From Chara braunii (taxonomy: Eukaryota > Streptophyta > Charophyceae > Charales > Characeae): DNA of 26,982 nt. Location: contig BFEA01000119.1 of NCBI GenBank assembly GCA_003427395.1, positions 752,653-779,634 of the forward strand. Reading direction: 5' to 3'. Positions 1 through 9,360 of the stretch are shown here, piece by piece. Under the pieces are notes generated by a model. It made no database searches. It was not told where the DNA came from and saw only the letters and a program-made list of their open reading frames with translations. Each line of letters opens with the position of its first letter. The first letter of the stretch is position 1. The translations under genes and the position numbers were made by a program.

Positions 1-28
1 TTTTTTTTTTTTTTTTTTTTTTTTTTTT
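1..28. repeat. Poly-T tract at window edge
   Basis: Twenty-eight consecutive T residues open the window. On the minus strand this is poly-A, so it could be the tail of a retroposed sequence or a homopolymer at a sequence edge. Nothing in the following bases identifies a source. Confidence 0.9.
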
Positions 29-483
29 CGCCTTCGCACTCTGATTTACAGTGTGACAATATATATTATAGAGCCGCTGTCCACATCATCCAGTGATTAA
101 TCCATGTCCTGTGGACTGGTACTTCACCATCCGGAAAAAAGAGGGAAAAAGTGAATTTGTAAGATTTTTATATTAATGGTTTCTCGTATTTAGATAGGTG
201 GGAAACGATGATGGCTGAGTATGAAGTTAAAAGATGCACGTATTCCCATATTAGTCATGCGTGATACGTTCGAACATGCTTTGAAGTATTCCAAGAAAAT
301 TATAAAATTGATGAATGAGCTACATTACCGAAGTGGGCCGCGACCACTTGCCCGGCCAGGCCAAAAATGAAAAATATAAAAAATTTAAAAATATATACTA
401 TTCCTTCCTCAGAAGGTTCCCGGGTGTAGTTTATTTTCGTGGCCAACAGAGTTTGGTTCTGGATATTTTTGGAGTTTTTGTTT
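29..483. other. AT-rich stretch with no recognised feature
   Basis: About 455 bases of AT-rich DNA between the poly-T tract and the E1 LTR. Open frames here are short and continue into LTR sequence, so they are not credible genes. I see no RNA gene, repeat array or protein similarity. Confidence 0.6.
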
Positions 484-1412
484 TGTTAGCAAGGAAAATG
501 AGCAATCGCGAGATGACAGATTCCAGATTGCACAATCACATTGAAAGCCAGAAAGTCCCACACTGTCCAGAAAGCAGAATTGCACCAATATTACACCAAC
601 GGAGAACCGAGACACTGAATTCGAGTGTCAATGGCAGACTTCCTGCCTACGAATTGACCATGCAACTGTTGATGTCAGCAGCTACCGAAGTAGATGAAGA
701 TGTCGCCTCATGCAGACTATTGCCAAGACCAGGTATGTGCCCTCACGCCATCATCCTCATCTCTCCCTCTCACTCTCTCTCCCTTGTCTTTCACCCACAT
801 CTTCTCCCTCATGCACGAAGACCACCACTACCCCTTGCTGTTCACCCAAGCAATGGCTGGCTATGGAAGCTGAGCTATGGCGCTGCCCTCAAGAGCGCAT
901 TCTTTACACACGACCGCATGTGCACGAGCACCTTGCCTAGCGCCGCCTACAGCATGCGAGCACTTGCTCAAGCAGCGCTGCCGCACGAATGGCAAGTGCC
1001 CGAATGAATGGCCAGGCAGCGAGCTCTTTCCTATATGGAAAGAGTGTGGCCTGTGCGCTGCCTGGCTGAGTTGGGCCTGTGCCCAGTAGCTTCCGGTAGG
1101 CCCCGGTTGGCTGAGCCTCTCCTGCTACTGCTCTGGGCCCCATTTGGTTACACCTGCCAACTGCTCGTCATGTATACTTCTGCAGATGCGGCCTAAGGCC
1201 TGCTTTGAAGAAAGGCCTAGAAGGCCGAAACAAAGTGTGGCTGGTCGTGCCCTGAGTTCCTTCAACCAACTGACGCGACGCAACTACCTGAACCCCAAAT
1301 GCGAAATTGACAACAATGGGCGTCTCTAGATTTTCTCAGGCCTACCTTCACTTAGGGCAGGCACATGCCAAATATGGGGCCCTTATGTCTGCCGAGGGGC
1401 CAAATCCTCGCA
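484..1412 (-). repeat. E1 3' LTR (about 929 bp)
   Basis: The right boundary follows the polypurine tract: the minus strand begins TGCGAGGATT, like the E3 LTR start TGTGAGGATC. The left boundary is set by similarity to the ends of the two other LTRs (19441 onward, and 18892 reading the opposite way): all carry a CCTTGC motif, here ending in TAACA, which satisfies the TG...CA rule. A CATATAG box on the minus strand at 1031-1037 lies about 375 bp from the LTR start and is a candidate TATA element. The exact left base is uncertain by a few positions. Confidence 0.8.
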
Positions 1413-1427
1413 TTCCCTCCTCCTTTA
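1413..1427 (-). other. E1 polypurine tract
   Basis: On the minus strand this is TAAAGGAGGAGGGAA, purine apart from its first base and directly followed by the LTR start TGCGAGG. Position and composition match the plus-strand priming site of LTR retroelements. E3 has an equivalent tract at 20466-20479. Confidence 0.75.
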
Positions 1428-1446
1428 CTTCGATAGTCCCCGTCCT

Positions 1447-1890
1447 TCAGTTTGAATGCATTTTCCCCTCAAGTCTTCTTTCATATGCTGCAATCACTTC
1501 GGGAGCTGTTTGTTGCGGTTCCTCTCTGGTAAACCACCGATCTTCACTTGGATCAGTATGATGTCTGAATCTGACACCATACTGCATCCTTCGCTTTGGA
1601 GGTCGGCCTCTGCTGGGAGGTTTAGACACAGGCATCACTTTGTGTTCCACGATGTCATCAATGTCGACTTCACCGTCCATGGTTGGGGTGAGGATTGATT
1701 GTTTGGAAGGGAACTGTGCAGTTTCTGCAAAAGGTGCCAGCTTGAAGCCGTGAAAGACTCGGTGTGTGTGCAAGTGAGGAGGGAGGGTCCGTCTATCTGA
1801 TTCCCAACTATATCTAGGACCTCCCAGCGACCGAAATACTGCGGCATTAGTTTTCTTGAGATTCCCAACTCCTGACCCAGTTCAGATTAT
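1447..1890 (-). pseudogene. E1 pol C-terminus: GPY/F-type region and chromodomain
   Basis: Two overlapping frames cover the end of the polyprotein. The upstream one (1635-1868) has the segment LMPQYFGRWEVLDIVGNQI, typical of the GPY/F region after a chromovirus integrase core. The downstream one (1447-1773) has a chromodomain-like stretch: an acidic start (VDIDDIVEHKV), a basic linker (PPSRGRPPKRR), a beta segment and a C-terminal helix with PEVIAAYERRLEGK. Chromodomains of this family are thought to guide integration toward particular chromatin. A frameshift separates the two parts, so this is a broken copy. E3 has lost almost all of this segment. Confidence 0.75.
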
Positions 1891-2930
1891 TTAACCCACA
1901 CCCGTTCACCTACCTGAAACTCAGATGGCCGTCGGTGCTGGTTCTCAGATGCGACCATGGCAACTTGAGCTTCCTTAATGTGTTCTACAGCCTGTTGTAG
2001 CATCTGTTCGTACTTGACAGAAAACTCTATGATGTCGGGTGCTGCAGTTGGTTGGTTTTTAGGTAACAGGAAATCGAGTCGGATCTGGGCTTCCAACCAA
2101 GATGCAGCTGGTTGGGAGTCATGCCAGTAGTGTTGTGCAACACATTCTTGTACAGGCTGGCGATGAGTGGTAATTTCTCATCCCAATCATCCTGACTTGG
2201 CTTGATGTAATGCCGTAGCAAGTGCTGCACTACTCGGTTCATATGTTCCACCTGGCCATTTGACTCAGGGTGATTCCCTAATGTCATCTGCAGTCGGGTG
2301 CCCATCTGTTGGGCAGTGGTCTGCCACAGTTCGCTGGTGACGCAGATGGCCCTATCACTAACAATGGAATTGGGCAACCCAAAGTCCCGTACCCAGTTAT
2401 CCATGAATAACTTGATGATGTAGTCAGTCTTAGCTGTCTCAGGCATGGCGATTAGTCTGGCATACTTAGTGAATCTGTCTACAATGACGAAGATGTCTTT
2501 CCCCTCTTTTGCTGGTCATAGGAGTATCCATGAAGACCATGGACACACTTTGACCCCGTCTAGCAGGGATAGGCAAGGGCTTGATCAGCCCAAGCGGTGC
2601 CTGCGTCCTTGGTTTGTCACGTTGACAAACTTGGGAAGTTTGTGCATACTTTTTCGCATCATTCATCATTGTGTGCCACCAAAATTTCTGTACAAGGTTA
2701 GCTGAACTCTTTTTGTACCAAAATGACCAGTTGCATCTTGACATTCTTCTAAAAATAAACTATGCAAAGGCTCTCTATCTGGGGGGGACAATCTTTTATT
2801 CGTTGCCTTCTCAAGGAACAGCAAGTCTTCAACCAGCACAAACTCATTAGAGGTAGCTTTATCTTTAGCTTCCATTTTGGGAATGATCTCAGAGAGAACT
2901 GTGTCCTCTCGATAGGCTTCCGCCATAGAT
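1887..2930 (-). pseudogene. E1 integrase
   Basis: In minus order the segment begins with the zinc-finger region (2666-2926, ending GHFGTKRVQLTLYRNFGG), continues with the second half of the H2C2 finger (CQRDKPRTQAPLGLIKPLPIP, in another frame, 2466-2744) and the catalytic core (2027-2446). The core shows GLPNSIVSDRA, expected near the second catalytic Asp, and HPESNGQVEHMNRVVQ, holding the catalytic Glu. The C-terminal piece (1887-2096) ends FQVGERVWVK. Integrase inserts element cDNA into the host genome. At least three frame changes make it inactive. E3 has the same order with less damage. Confidence 0.85.
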
Positions 2931-3002
2931 AGAGTTACATCATCACATATCCCAAACTCGTTCGCTTGCGCGCTCAGATAGTTCGCCCTTCACGATAATG
3001 TG

Positions 3003-4364
3003 TTAGCCACTTTTGTACTCTCCTGTCGGAGGGTCAAGCTTGAAGTCATACATATCTATGACTTCAATCCACCTCTTTAGAGCATCAAAGAGCACATGTT
3101 GTGTCTTGATCGAGCGCAGTGTCTTATGGTCAGATCTCACATAGAAGAATCTACCTAGGATGTAGTGCCTCCAATGGACCAGCGCTCTATAAAGGGCATA
3201 AAGCTCTTGCTCATACGTGGACTTAGCGAACTTCTGAGATGGCGTATTTTTGCTCATGTACTTGATTGACCTCAAGTTTTCCCCCTCCTTTTGCGCAAGG
3301 ACCGTGGCTATGCCATATTGGTTGACGTTTGTGGTTACAACAAACGGTCATATTTCAATTTCTTGAAGGTTTTCGCACACTCTTCGGTTTACTCTCAAGG
3401 GTTGTCAAGGCGGGTTAGGTCTGTTAATGGGGAAGCTATAGTACTATAGTTCTTTACAAATGGACGATAGTAGCCTGTCACCCCCCAAAACGATCGGACC
3501 TCGATAACTGTTTGAGATCTGGGCCAGTCACGTATGCTGGCCACCTTAACATTGTCTGGCCTTGATCCGTTCGCTTAGATCACATGTCCCAGCTATAAGA
3601 TCTTGGTGCGACCAAATTTGCATTTCTTCGAGTTTACCTTATACTGGTGCTGTCTTAGGACACCTAGCACTATTTTCAAGTGCTAAACTTGCTCCTGTAC
3701 TGTCCTCCTACTAAAGATCAAAAGGTACACTACGATAAACTTAAACCACCAGTACTTGGGCGACGCCTTAGCGTTAACGCTACGCGATTTCCGTGGCCGG
3801 CAGGCCGTCGATAAATCGAATCGACAGCTCGCGCTGCTTCAAGATTTGGGCGGCCGGCACGGTGCGCAGTGCCCAAGTACTGGTGGTTTAAGTAGTCATG
3901 GAATATCCTATGCATGGCATGTTGGAATGTACTAGGAGCATTGCATAGTCCAATAGGCATCACCATAAACTCGTACAGACCGTACCTGGTATGAAAAGCG
4001 ATTTTGTGTTGTGGCAATCTGATGGTTATCAATGCTTTAGATCTATTTTTGTGAAGTACGGACATCCTTGCACTCTATCCAGGAGGTCATTGATGCGGGG
4101 TAGAGGCTCTGCGTTCATAACTGTGATGGCATTGAGGCCTCTATAATCAATACACGTCCTTAGGGTCCCCCCTTTCTTCGGGACAAAAAGAATCAGGCCT
4201 CCATAGGGGGACATACAAGGCCGAATCCAACCCTTCTCTGGGAGCTCCTTGAGCTGGCGGCAGAGCTCATCTAACTCCGCAGGAGACATCCTATAGATCC
4301 GTTCTCTAGGTACTCTGCTACCAGGGACGATTGCTATCGCATGGACCACCTCCCTTTCTACCAC
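3003..4364 (-). pseudogene. E1 reverse transcriptase and RNase H
   Basis: RT fingers lie at 4029-4364 ([33 protein letters not shown], then motif A YFTKIDLK). The palm follows at 3893-4065 ([20 protein letters not shown]). Motif C should come next, but the reading YLLIFS lacks the Asp-Asp pair seen as YLDDILIFS in E3, a loss of three codons near 3720. A 143-bp insertion lies just before it. RNase H and its connection lie at 3003-3275 (KSTYEQELYALYRALVHWRH, FYVRSDHKTL). A frameshift follows motif A. The enzyme would copy element RNA into DNA; this copy cannot. Confidence 0.85.
3745..3887. mobile_element. 143-bp inverted-repeat insertion (MITE-like) in E1 RT
   Basis: E1 RT is interrupted relative to E2 and E3 by GC-rich DNA whose ends are perfect inverted repeats: ACCACCAGTACTTGGGC at the left and its complement at the right (17 bp, or 22 bp counting flanks 3740-3761 and 3871-3892). 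Each end is bordered by TTAA (3741-3744 and 3888-3891). TTAA duplication is the hallmark of piggyBac-superfamily insertions, so a non-autonomous piggyBac-like MITE is possible. However, the uninterrupted relatives have about four more bases here, so TTAA might be partly coincidental. No coding capacity. Internal palindromes such as GCGTTAACGC are present. Confidence 0.7.
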
Positions 4365-4410
4365 ACCCTTTGGCTCCTCAAAAAGGTTTGGATAGCTTGC
4401 AACGTCTGTG

Positions 4411-5128
4411 CTATCTCTGGGTTGTTTTTACGACCTCCCTTTTCTCAGAGACAAAGACTTGATACATCCCCTCCTTGCGGTTTTGCTTGTAATAGTTATA
4501 GACAGATGAAGCACACATGCAACCATAGTTCTCTACTAGCTTGTTAGCTTTATACTTCTGCAGTCCAACGGTCCTTCCGTTTGGCAACTTGTGGATCATC
4601 ACCTTTCTATCCCAATTGAATTGTGGCTTTGCGACCTCGAGGTAGTACATACGTGGCAACGTATTGAATGGCAGCTCAACGCTAAGGAATGAGATCTTGT
4701 GTCTCAGTTCCGTTTTTCCATAGGAGAAGGTGCAGACTACATCCTTGACATATTCTTGGACAACAATACTTTGCTTGTTGGCTAAAGTGGATGCTACAAA
4801 CGTGTTCAGTCGCTGCACTTGGTCCGTTAAGTGCAGCAGCCTATCCGCACAAGCGCGACATATGAAATTTCGTGTAGAGCCTATTTGCGAACGCACCCAC
4901 TTTGCGGACATCGACATCAACCTCTAGCACAAAATGTTCACCTTTAGGACCTTTACTAATCAGCGCCCAAGAGTCTTTGGGGTCCTTCTCTGACCACTCA
5001 GCTTCTAACTCTTCTAAGGATTCAGACACATCTCTCGAACAGAGCATCGATTGGTCTGCGTGTGTCTGTGGGGCGACTAGCGGCATGGCCTTGCCCAACG
5101 CTTGAAGTGGGGAAGGCAACGTTACCAC
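4411..5128 (-). pseudogene. E1 aspartic protease region
   Basis: Two overlapping frames match the E3 protease region. The upstream one (4841-5128) contains DVSESLEELEAEWSEKDPKD and FVLEVDVDVRKVGAFA. The downstream one (4411-4920) resumes with IGSTRNFICRACADRL and continues through [20 protein letters not shown] to YYKQNRKEGMYQVFVSEKRE. In E3 the active-site loop reads [12 protein letters not shown]. Here a short deletion shifts frame exactly at that loop and the Asp codon is lost. The protease would mature the gag-pol polyprotein; this copy lacks the catalytic residue. Confidence 0.75.
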
Positions 5129-5259
5129 TTCAACACGCGTAAGAGTGGCTCAAACTCCTAATGGCTCGAGGTGTTTCCCTGCGAAGTGTTCGCAAATGCA
5201 CCACCAAATTTCGAAGATAAGCCCACCACCGTAGGAGAGGCTACTTTCGTTGTAACGTT

Positions 5260-6692
5260 TTTGCCTCAACATGTTGTAGGAGTGGGGCCAAAGTTGCCAC
5301 AGGTAAAACATGTACCCCTAGCTACTCGGTCCCTCCACACCTCGTAATCTATAAACCAAGTCGCACCCAAACTGGTGTCACTTGGTCGCCTTGACCCTTA
5401 GACTGGCCTACCTTCTGCTTCCCAGTCCCCTTAGCCTTTTCCTTGATGGGTGCCACGACTCCCCCATCCGAAGTCTCACTAGCCCCATCTTGCCACGTGT
5501 CTTCCTCGTAGTCAGGGAAGTTGTCAATCTGAGTCGCCTGACCATCGTGGTCGACAAACATAAGATTGCCCTTCCTCCAATCTTGGGGAAGATTCTTCTT
5601 CCTACCATCTATCGGGCCCTGCTGTGCGGTCCCAAGTTTGGCCTCTATATCTAAGGCCTTCTTGCTGAAAGTAGCGAAGTTATGGACATCGATGGTGGCC
5701 TCGTCCACTAGCTTGTTCTCGACATCTGTGGGCGGATATCGCAGGTAAGCTGTGAGGAGTACCTGAGGGTCATAGCGCACGCCAGGTGCTACGATCAGAC
5801 GTTCTACGACGTCCGTGAACTCACGAACCGTCCGGTACCGTTTTGAACCAAGATTAGCAAGTGAGTCAGTGGCCTTCTGAGCCCCTTGAGGGTCACGCCA
5901 CCTATTGTACACAGTCCGTACGAAGCCTTCCAATGTCGGGGCCTGGCCCTAGGCATCGAAGTTCTGACCATAACCCTTTTGCTGCACTAGACCGTTTAAC
6001 CATCGGGCTGCAGAGCCTTCCAAAAAGGATGCCGCAACTATAACTTCTTGCTCTGGCCTTATGAGCTTGTGTCGCACATATGTAGGCACAGTTCTCACCC
6101 AGGTGTCCAGGTCCTCTTCCTTCTTCTTGTCGCCAGAGAAGGGTTTAGGACTCAGCAAGGGTATCTTGGGCATCCACTGCATGGGTTGGATTGCCCCAGG
6201 TGTCTGTTGCAGTCACTGCGTAACCACTGGAACAGCTCGCTGCGTGTTAACCTGAGACTGTCTTGACTGCTGGACTGTAGCTGCAACGTTCGTTGATGGT
6301 AGGGGAGAAGTCCTAAGAATCTGACCACTAACTGCTGCTGCACCACTTGAGAGAGGCATACCAAACATGGGAGAGAAAGAGGGCCCTACCGGCGACGGTG
6401 TCACTGAGGGACCTGCCACCGTAGGGGGAGCTACAAAGTACTGTGGCTGTCTCATCATGGGATGAGGAGCCTGGAGTGCTGCCAGAATGCGGTTCTGGCC
6501 GACCACTAGCTCGGCCAACAGTTCCTCCTGCACTACCTGTGTTTCAGCCACGCAAAGCATTGAGTGTCGCAGTGACTTCACCGCGGGATCCAGTGTTGAC
6601 TCGTCTAGTGCCTCTAACTCACTCCTGCCTCCTAGCTCTCATCTTAGCCCTTTTTCTCGCTTCTACATCCGTCAACTGCTGCTGTAACTCAT
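5260..6692 (-). pseudogene. E1 gag
   Basis: Gag is the capsid and nucleocapsid precursor that packages element RNA. From the N-terminus: a coiled-coil-like fragment LQQQLTDVEARKRAKMRARR near 6620-6690; a Pro/Ser/Val-rich linker (6213-6581); the capsid core (5949-6182: EEDLDTWVRTVPTYV, FLEGSAARWLNGLVQQKGYG; then 5349-5933: RTVYNRWRDPQGAQKATDSL, VERLIVAPGVRYDPQVLLTA); an acidic-basic linker; and a CCHC knuckle at 5269-5310 in which the His is Pro (CFTCGNFGPTPTTC). Several frame changes and stops break it. The order agrees with E2 and E3. Confidence 0.85.
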
Positions 6693-7613
6693 CTCAGCCA
6701 CAGACCAAGGACGCGGCCAGTCACGAATGCTGGCCACCTTCGCGTCATCGGGCTTCAAACCCTCCACGGAAATCTCATGACCCAAGTACAAGATTCGGGT
6801 GCGACCAAACTCGCATTTCTCCCCGTTGATCTTGAACTTGTGCTACCGAAGGAGACTAAGGACTTTGTCTAAATGCGCTACATGCTCGTCGACAGTCCCA
6901 GTAAACATAAGTATATCATCAAGGTACACGATGACAACCTTATTCAAGTAGTCATGAAAGATCCAATTCATAGCGGGATGTGGGTGAGGCCACCACGCCG
7001 ACGGGTTGGCTGAACATGGTGCGTGCAGCCTCCCGCCGGCTCTCCCCGAAGAGTTGAGTCCCCGACACCTCCACAACCCTTATTAAAAAAAAAAGGTGCG
7101 AGGAGCATTGCAAAGGCCAAAAGGCATCACCACAAACTCGTACAGACCGTACCTGGTCTGAAATGCGGTTTTGCGCTGATCCTTGCGGCGTATTGCAATT
7201 TGATGGTACCCGGACTTCAGATCTATCTTACTGAAGTACCGGCACCCTTGCACTCGGTCCAACAAGTCATCGATACGCGGTAGGGGCTCTCTGTCCTTGA
7301 CAGTGATGGCATTGAGGCCCCTATAGTCAATGCACATCCTCAAAGTTCCCCCCTTCTTCGGTAGGAATAAGACTAGAGACCCATAAGGGGAGACACTAGG
7401 CCAGATCCAACCCTTTTCTACAAGTTCCTTGAGCTGCTGGCGAAGCTCATCGAGCTCACCTCGAGACATCCGATAGATCCTACCCTTCGGAATACTAGAC
7501 CCTGGGATAATTTCTATCACGTGGACGACCTCCCTCTCAACAACCCTTGTCGGTTGTGCAAATAGATCCGGGTACTTGGCAACTACTCCCTCTATCTCCA
7601 ACGACATTTTCAC
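6693..7613 (-). pseudogene. E2 reverse transcriptase (truncated)
   Basis: The N-terminal part (7083-7613, 176 codons open) contains [60 protein letters not shown] and motif [17 protein letters not shown], up to MPFGLCNAP. An insertion with an A-tract then interrupts it. Coding similarity resumes at 6843-6974 with IFHDYLNKVVIVYLDDILMF, so the catalytic YLDD motif is kept. After a stop the thumb region continues to DWPRPWSVAE and ends at the junction with E1. All polymerase catalytic Asp residues are visible but the frame is broken. Confidence 0.85.
6975..7097 (+). repeat. Insertion of about 120 bp with terminal A-tract in E2 RT
   Basis: Between the codons for MPFGLCNAP and the IFHDYL motif, E2 carries about 123 bases not found in E1 or E3, replacing about eight expected bases. 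Read on the plus strand the insert is GC-rich and ends in ten A residues (7088-7097). A one-sided poly-A is typical of retroposed short elements, but I see no target duplication and no clear Pol III boxes. Family unknown. Confidence 0.5.
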
Positions 7614-7639
7614 CGGTTCGCCTACTGCAGAGAGAAACT

Positions 7640-8330
7640 AGCTACATACCCTCCTCCGGATTTTGCTTATAATAATTGTAAAACGCGGCCGCACACATGC
7701 ATCCGTACGACTCGATCAAACTACTAGCTTTAAACTTACGTAATCTGGCGGTCCCTCCACCGGCAAAGTGTGATTGACCACTTTTCGGTCTCAGTCAAGT
7801 TGGGGTTGTGCAACCGAAAGATAGTACATACCCAACAGGATGTCCATTGGGAGATCATCGCTGAATGGGAACGAGGCGCGATGTCTCAGTTCCCCTCCCG
7901 CATACAGGAAAAGACACTCAATATCTTTAAGGTAGTCAATGACTACCATGCGCTGTTTGTTGGCACAGGTTGACTCCACAGGTCAACTCAGGCGCTGCAC
8001 TTGCCCCTATAAGCGCAGCTCACAATGGTTGGGAAAAGCTGAAGTCGCGGACCGGTTCCCCCTTCCCCACTGGCCGGGAGCGGTCCCGCGTGGCGGCGCC
8101 CGGTTTCTGTTGGGTCCGTCACGCGAGACCCGCTTCTTGCTTTATAGTATTAGAGAAGAGATGTGATTTGAGCAAGTGTCGTAATAACCCTCGGCCTTGT
8201 GGCCGCTGATGACTACCTCGCCGACGAACAACTCACCCTTAGGGGCTTTGGCCATGGCCATCCAAGAAGCTAGCGGGTCTGATCTAGACCACTGCTCCTC
8301 TAGCTCCTCTAACCATCAAACTAGTTAGGA
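7640..8330 (-). pseudogene. E2 protease region
   Basis: Minus-strand similarity to E3 protease is clear at 7791-7979 (CANKQRMVVIDYLKDIECLF, LRHRASFPFSDDLPMDILLG, MYYLSVAQPQLD). Upstream, at 8170-8250, the reading KGELFVGEVVISGHKAEGYY continues as DTCSNHIS, aligning with the active-site loop [10 protein letters not shown] of E3 with Gly changed to Cys and two residues lost. A foreign insertion (about 8013-8160) separates the loop from the rest. Frameshifts and stops are present, so this is non-functional. Confidence 0.65.
8013..8160 (+). repeat. Dispersed repeat inserted in E2 protease
   Basis: About 148 bases interrupt the protease just after its active-site loop, replacing roughly eight codons. 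The last 37 bases or so, GTCACGCGAGACCC.CTTCTT followed by GCTTTATAGTATTAGAGA, are nearly identical to 14472-14509, while more 5' sequence is less alike. Conserved 3' ends with variable 5' ends suggest a retroposon or the terminus of a transposon. The family is not recognised. Confidence 0.6.
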
Positions 8331-8557
8331 TTCAAACACATTCAGCGAACAGGGGCTCGATGGGTCTGAATGTGTTTGCAGGACGGTAATGAAGTCAATA
8401 GCTTGGGCCATCTCTCGAGGTGGTGAGGGTGTGTCCACCACAGCGACCCTAGTAGGAACAACTACTATTCCTACTAGCCCCACGTGTTTCCCGGAGCAGT
8501 GCCAGACCTTCTAGCCACATTGCTACCTACGGGAGCGGAGGATCCCAACACCTGCCC

Positions 8558-8677
8558 CATTGTAGGCGGGATCTTTTAGGTCACCCTCTTATTGTGGCAC
8601 TTGAATTGGTTGTGGCCCATCGTAGGCGGGATCCTCTCGGTCACCTTCTTATTCCGACACTTGAACTGTTTATGGCC
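8558..8677. repeat. 60-bp tandem duplication over the E2 zinc knuckle
   Basis: Two adjacent 60-base units (8558-8617 and 8618-8677), both starting CAT.GTAGGCGGGATC, differ at about ten positions. On the minus strand the duplicated part encodes the knuckle tail (GHKQFKCRNKKVTERIPPTM), so the frame stays open across both units and a second GH...C half-motif is made. Confidence 0.85.
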
Positions 8678-9319
8678 ATATTGGCCACAACGAATACAAG
8701 CCTGCCGAGCGTACCGGTCTCTCCACATGTCCTCTGTTAGACCTGCTTTCTCTCGTAGAGGAGCGTTGGGGTCCACTTGACTCCTAGACCGGGAGCCTCC
8801 ACGACGTCTACCAGTCGCCTTGCCTTTTTGCACTGAGGCAGCGACTGCTCCACCCCTGAAGCCTATACGCTGCCCGCCTCTAAACCAACTCCCTCCTTGA
8901 AGTCGTCTTTCAACTCGATGGTGGAACCATCGTTGTCAACGAACATTATGCGGCCCTTCGCCTTCCAGTTGGGAGGTAGTGACTTCTTCCTACCGTCCGT
9001 TGTGGGTGTATGTCCATGCCCTATCTTTGCTTCCAGGTCTAGGGCCTCTCCTGCCAACTGATTCTTGAGTAACATAGGAAGACACCTCAGGTAAGTGGTC
9101 AGACTTGGGGGTCATAGCGCACGCCATGAACACACATCAGACGCTCTACTGCATTTGTGGCATCCCTTACTGACTTGAATGCTCTTGAGTTTGAAGTCAG
9201 GATCGCATTAGTGGCCTTTGGGGCCTCCTGAGGATCATGCCATCTTTCCTCCACCAGCTTAAGGAAATCTTCCAGTCTCTGGTTGACCGCCCAAGCGCGG
9301 AAGTCATGACCGTTGTCGG

Positions 9320-9347
9320 GGCAAATATCCTGACAAGGGTATTTGCC
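9320..9347. repeat. Hairpin at the broken gag end of E2
   Basis: GGCAAATA (9320-9327) pairs perfectly with TATTTGCC (9340-9347). Inner bases extend the stem to 11 pairs with one G-T wobble. It lies at the point where gag similarity stops. Confidence 0.75.
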
Positions 9348-9360
9348 GGGGTTTTTCAAC

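Larger units (their letters stand above)
484..6692 (-). mobile_element. E1: decayed Ty3/gypsy chromovirus-type element, 5' end missing
   Basis: Read on the minus strand, the element runs gag, protease, reverse transcriptase, RNase H, integrase, chromodomain, polypurine tract, 3' LTR. This is the order of Ty3/gypsy chromoviruses. Every domain is recognisable but spread over several frames with stops. Lesions include loss of the protease aspartate, an in-frame loss of the RT catalytic DD pair, and a 143-bp insertion next to it. The 5' LTR, primer-binding site and extreme gag N-terminus are absent because the element ends abruptly at about 6692, where E2 sequence begins. It cannot be autonomous. 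Confidence 0.9.
6693..9318 (-). mobile_element. E2: internal fragment of a related chromovirus-type element
   Basis: On the minus strand E2 runs from mid-gag through CCHC knuckle, protease and RT, then stops just after the RT thumb segment IRDWPRPWSVAE. RNase H, integrase, chromodomain, 3' LTR, 5' LTR and the gag N-terminus are all missing. At about 6690-6693 it meets the gag start of E1 in the same orientation. The gag end breaks off near 9318, beside a hairpin. Two foreign insertions (6975-7097 and about 8013-8160) and a 60-bp tandem duplication add to the damage. Confidence 0.85.
8558..9359 (-). pseudogene. E2 gag C-terminal half with CCHC knuckle
   Basis: The capsid part (9099-about 9318, VNQRLEDFLKLVEERWHDPQ, NAVERLMCVHGVRYDPQV) is followed after a frame change by LEAKIGHGHTPTTDGRKKSL (8863-9075) and then by a basic linker and a perfect CCHC knuckle, CIRCGQYGHKQFKC, at 8657-8698. 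The knuckle binds element RNA in the particle. The frame beyond 9318 (MKNPGKYPCQDICPDN) does not resemble gag and is probably flanking DNA read in frame. Confidence 0.8.
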
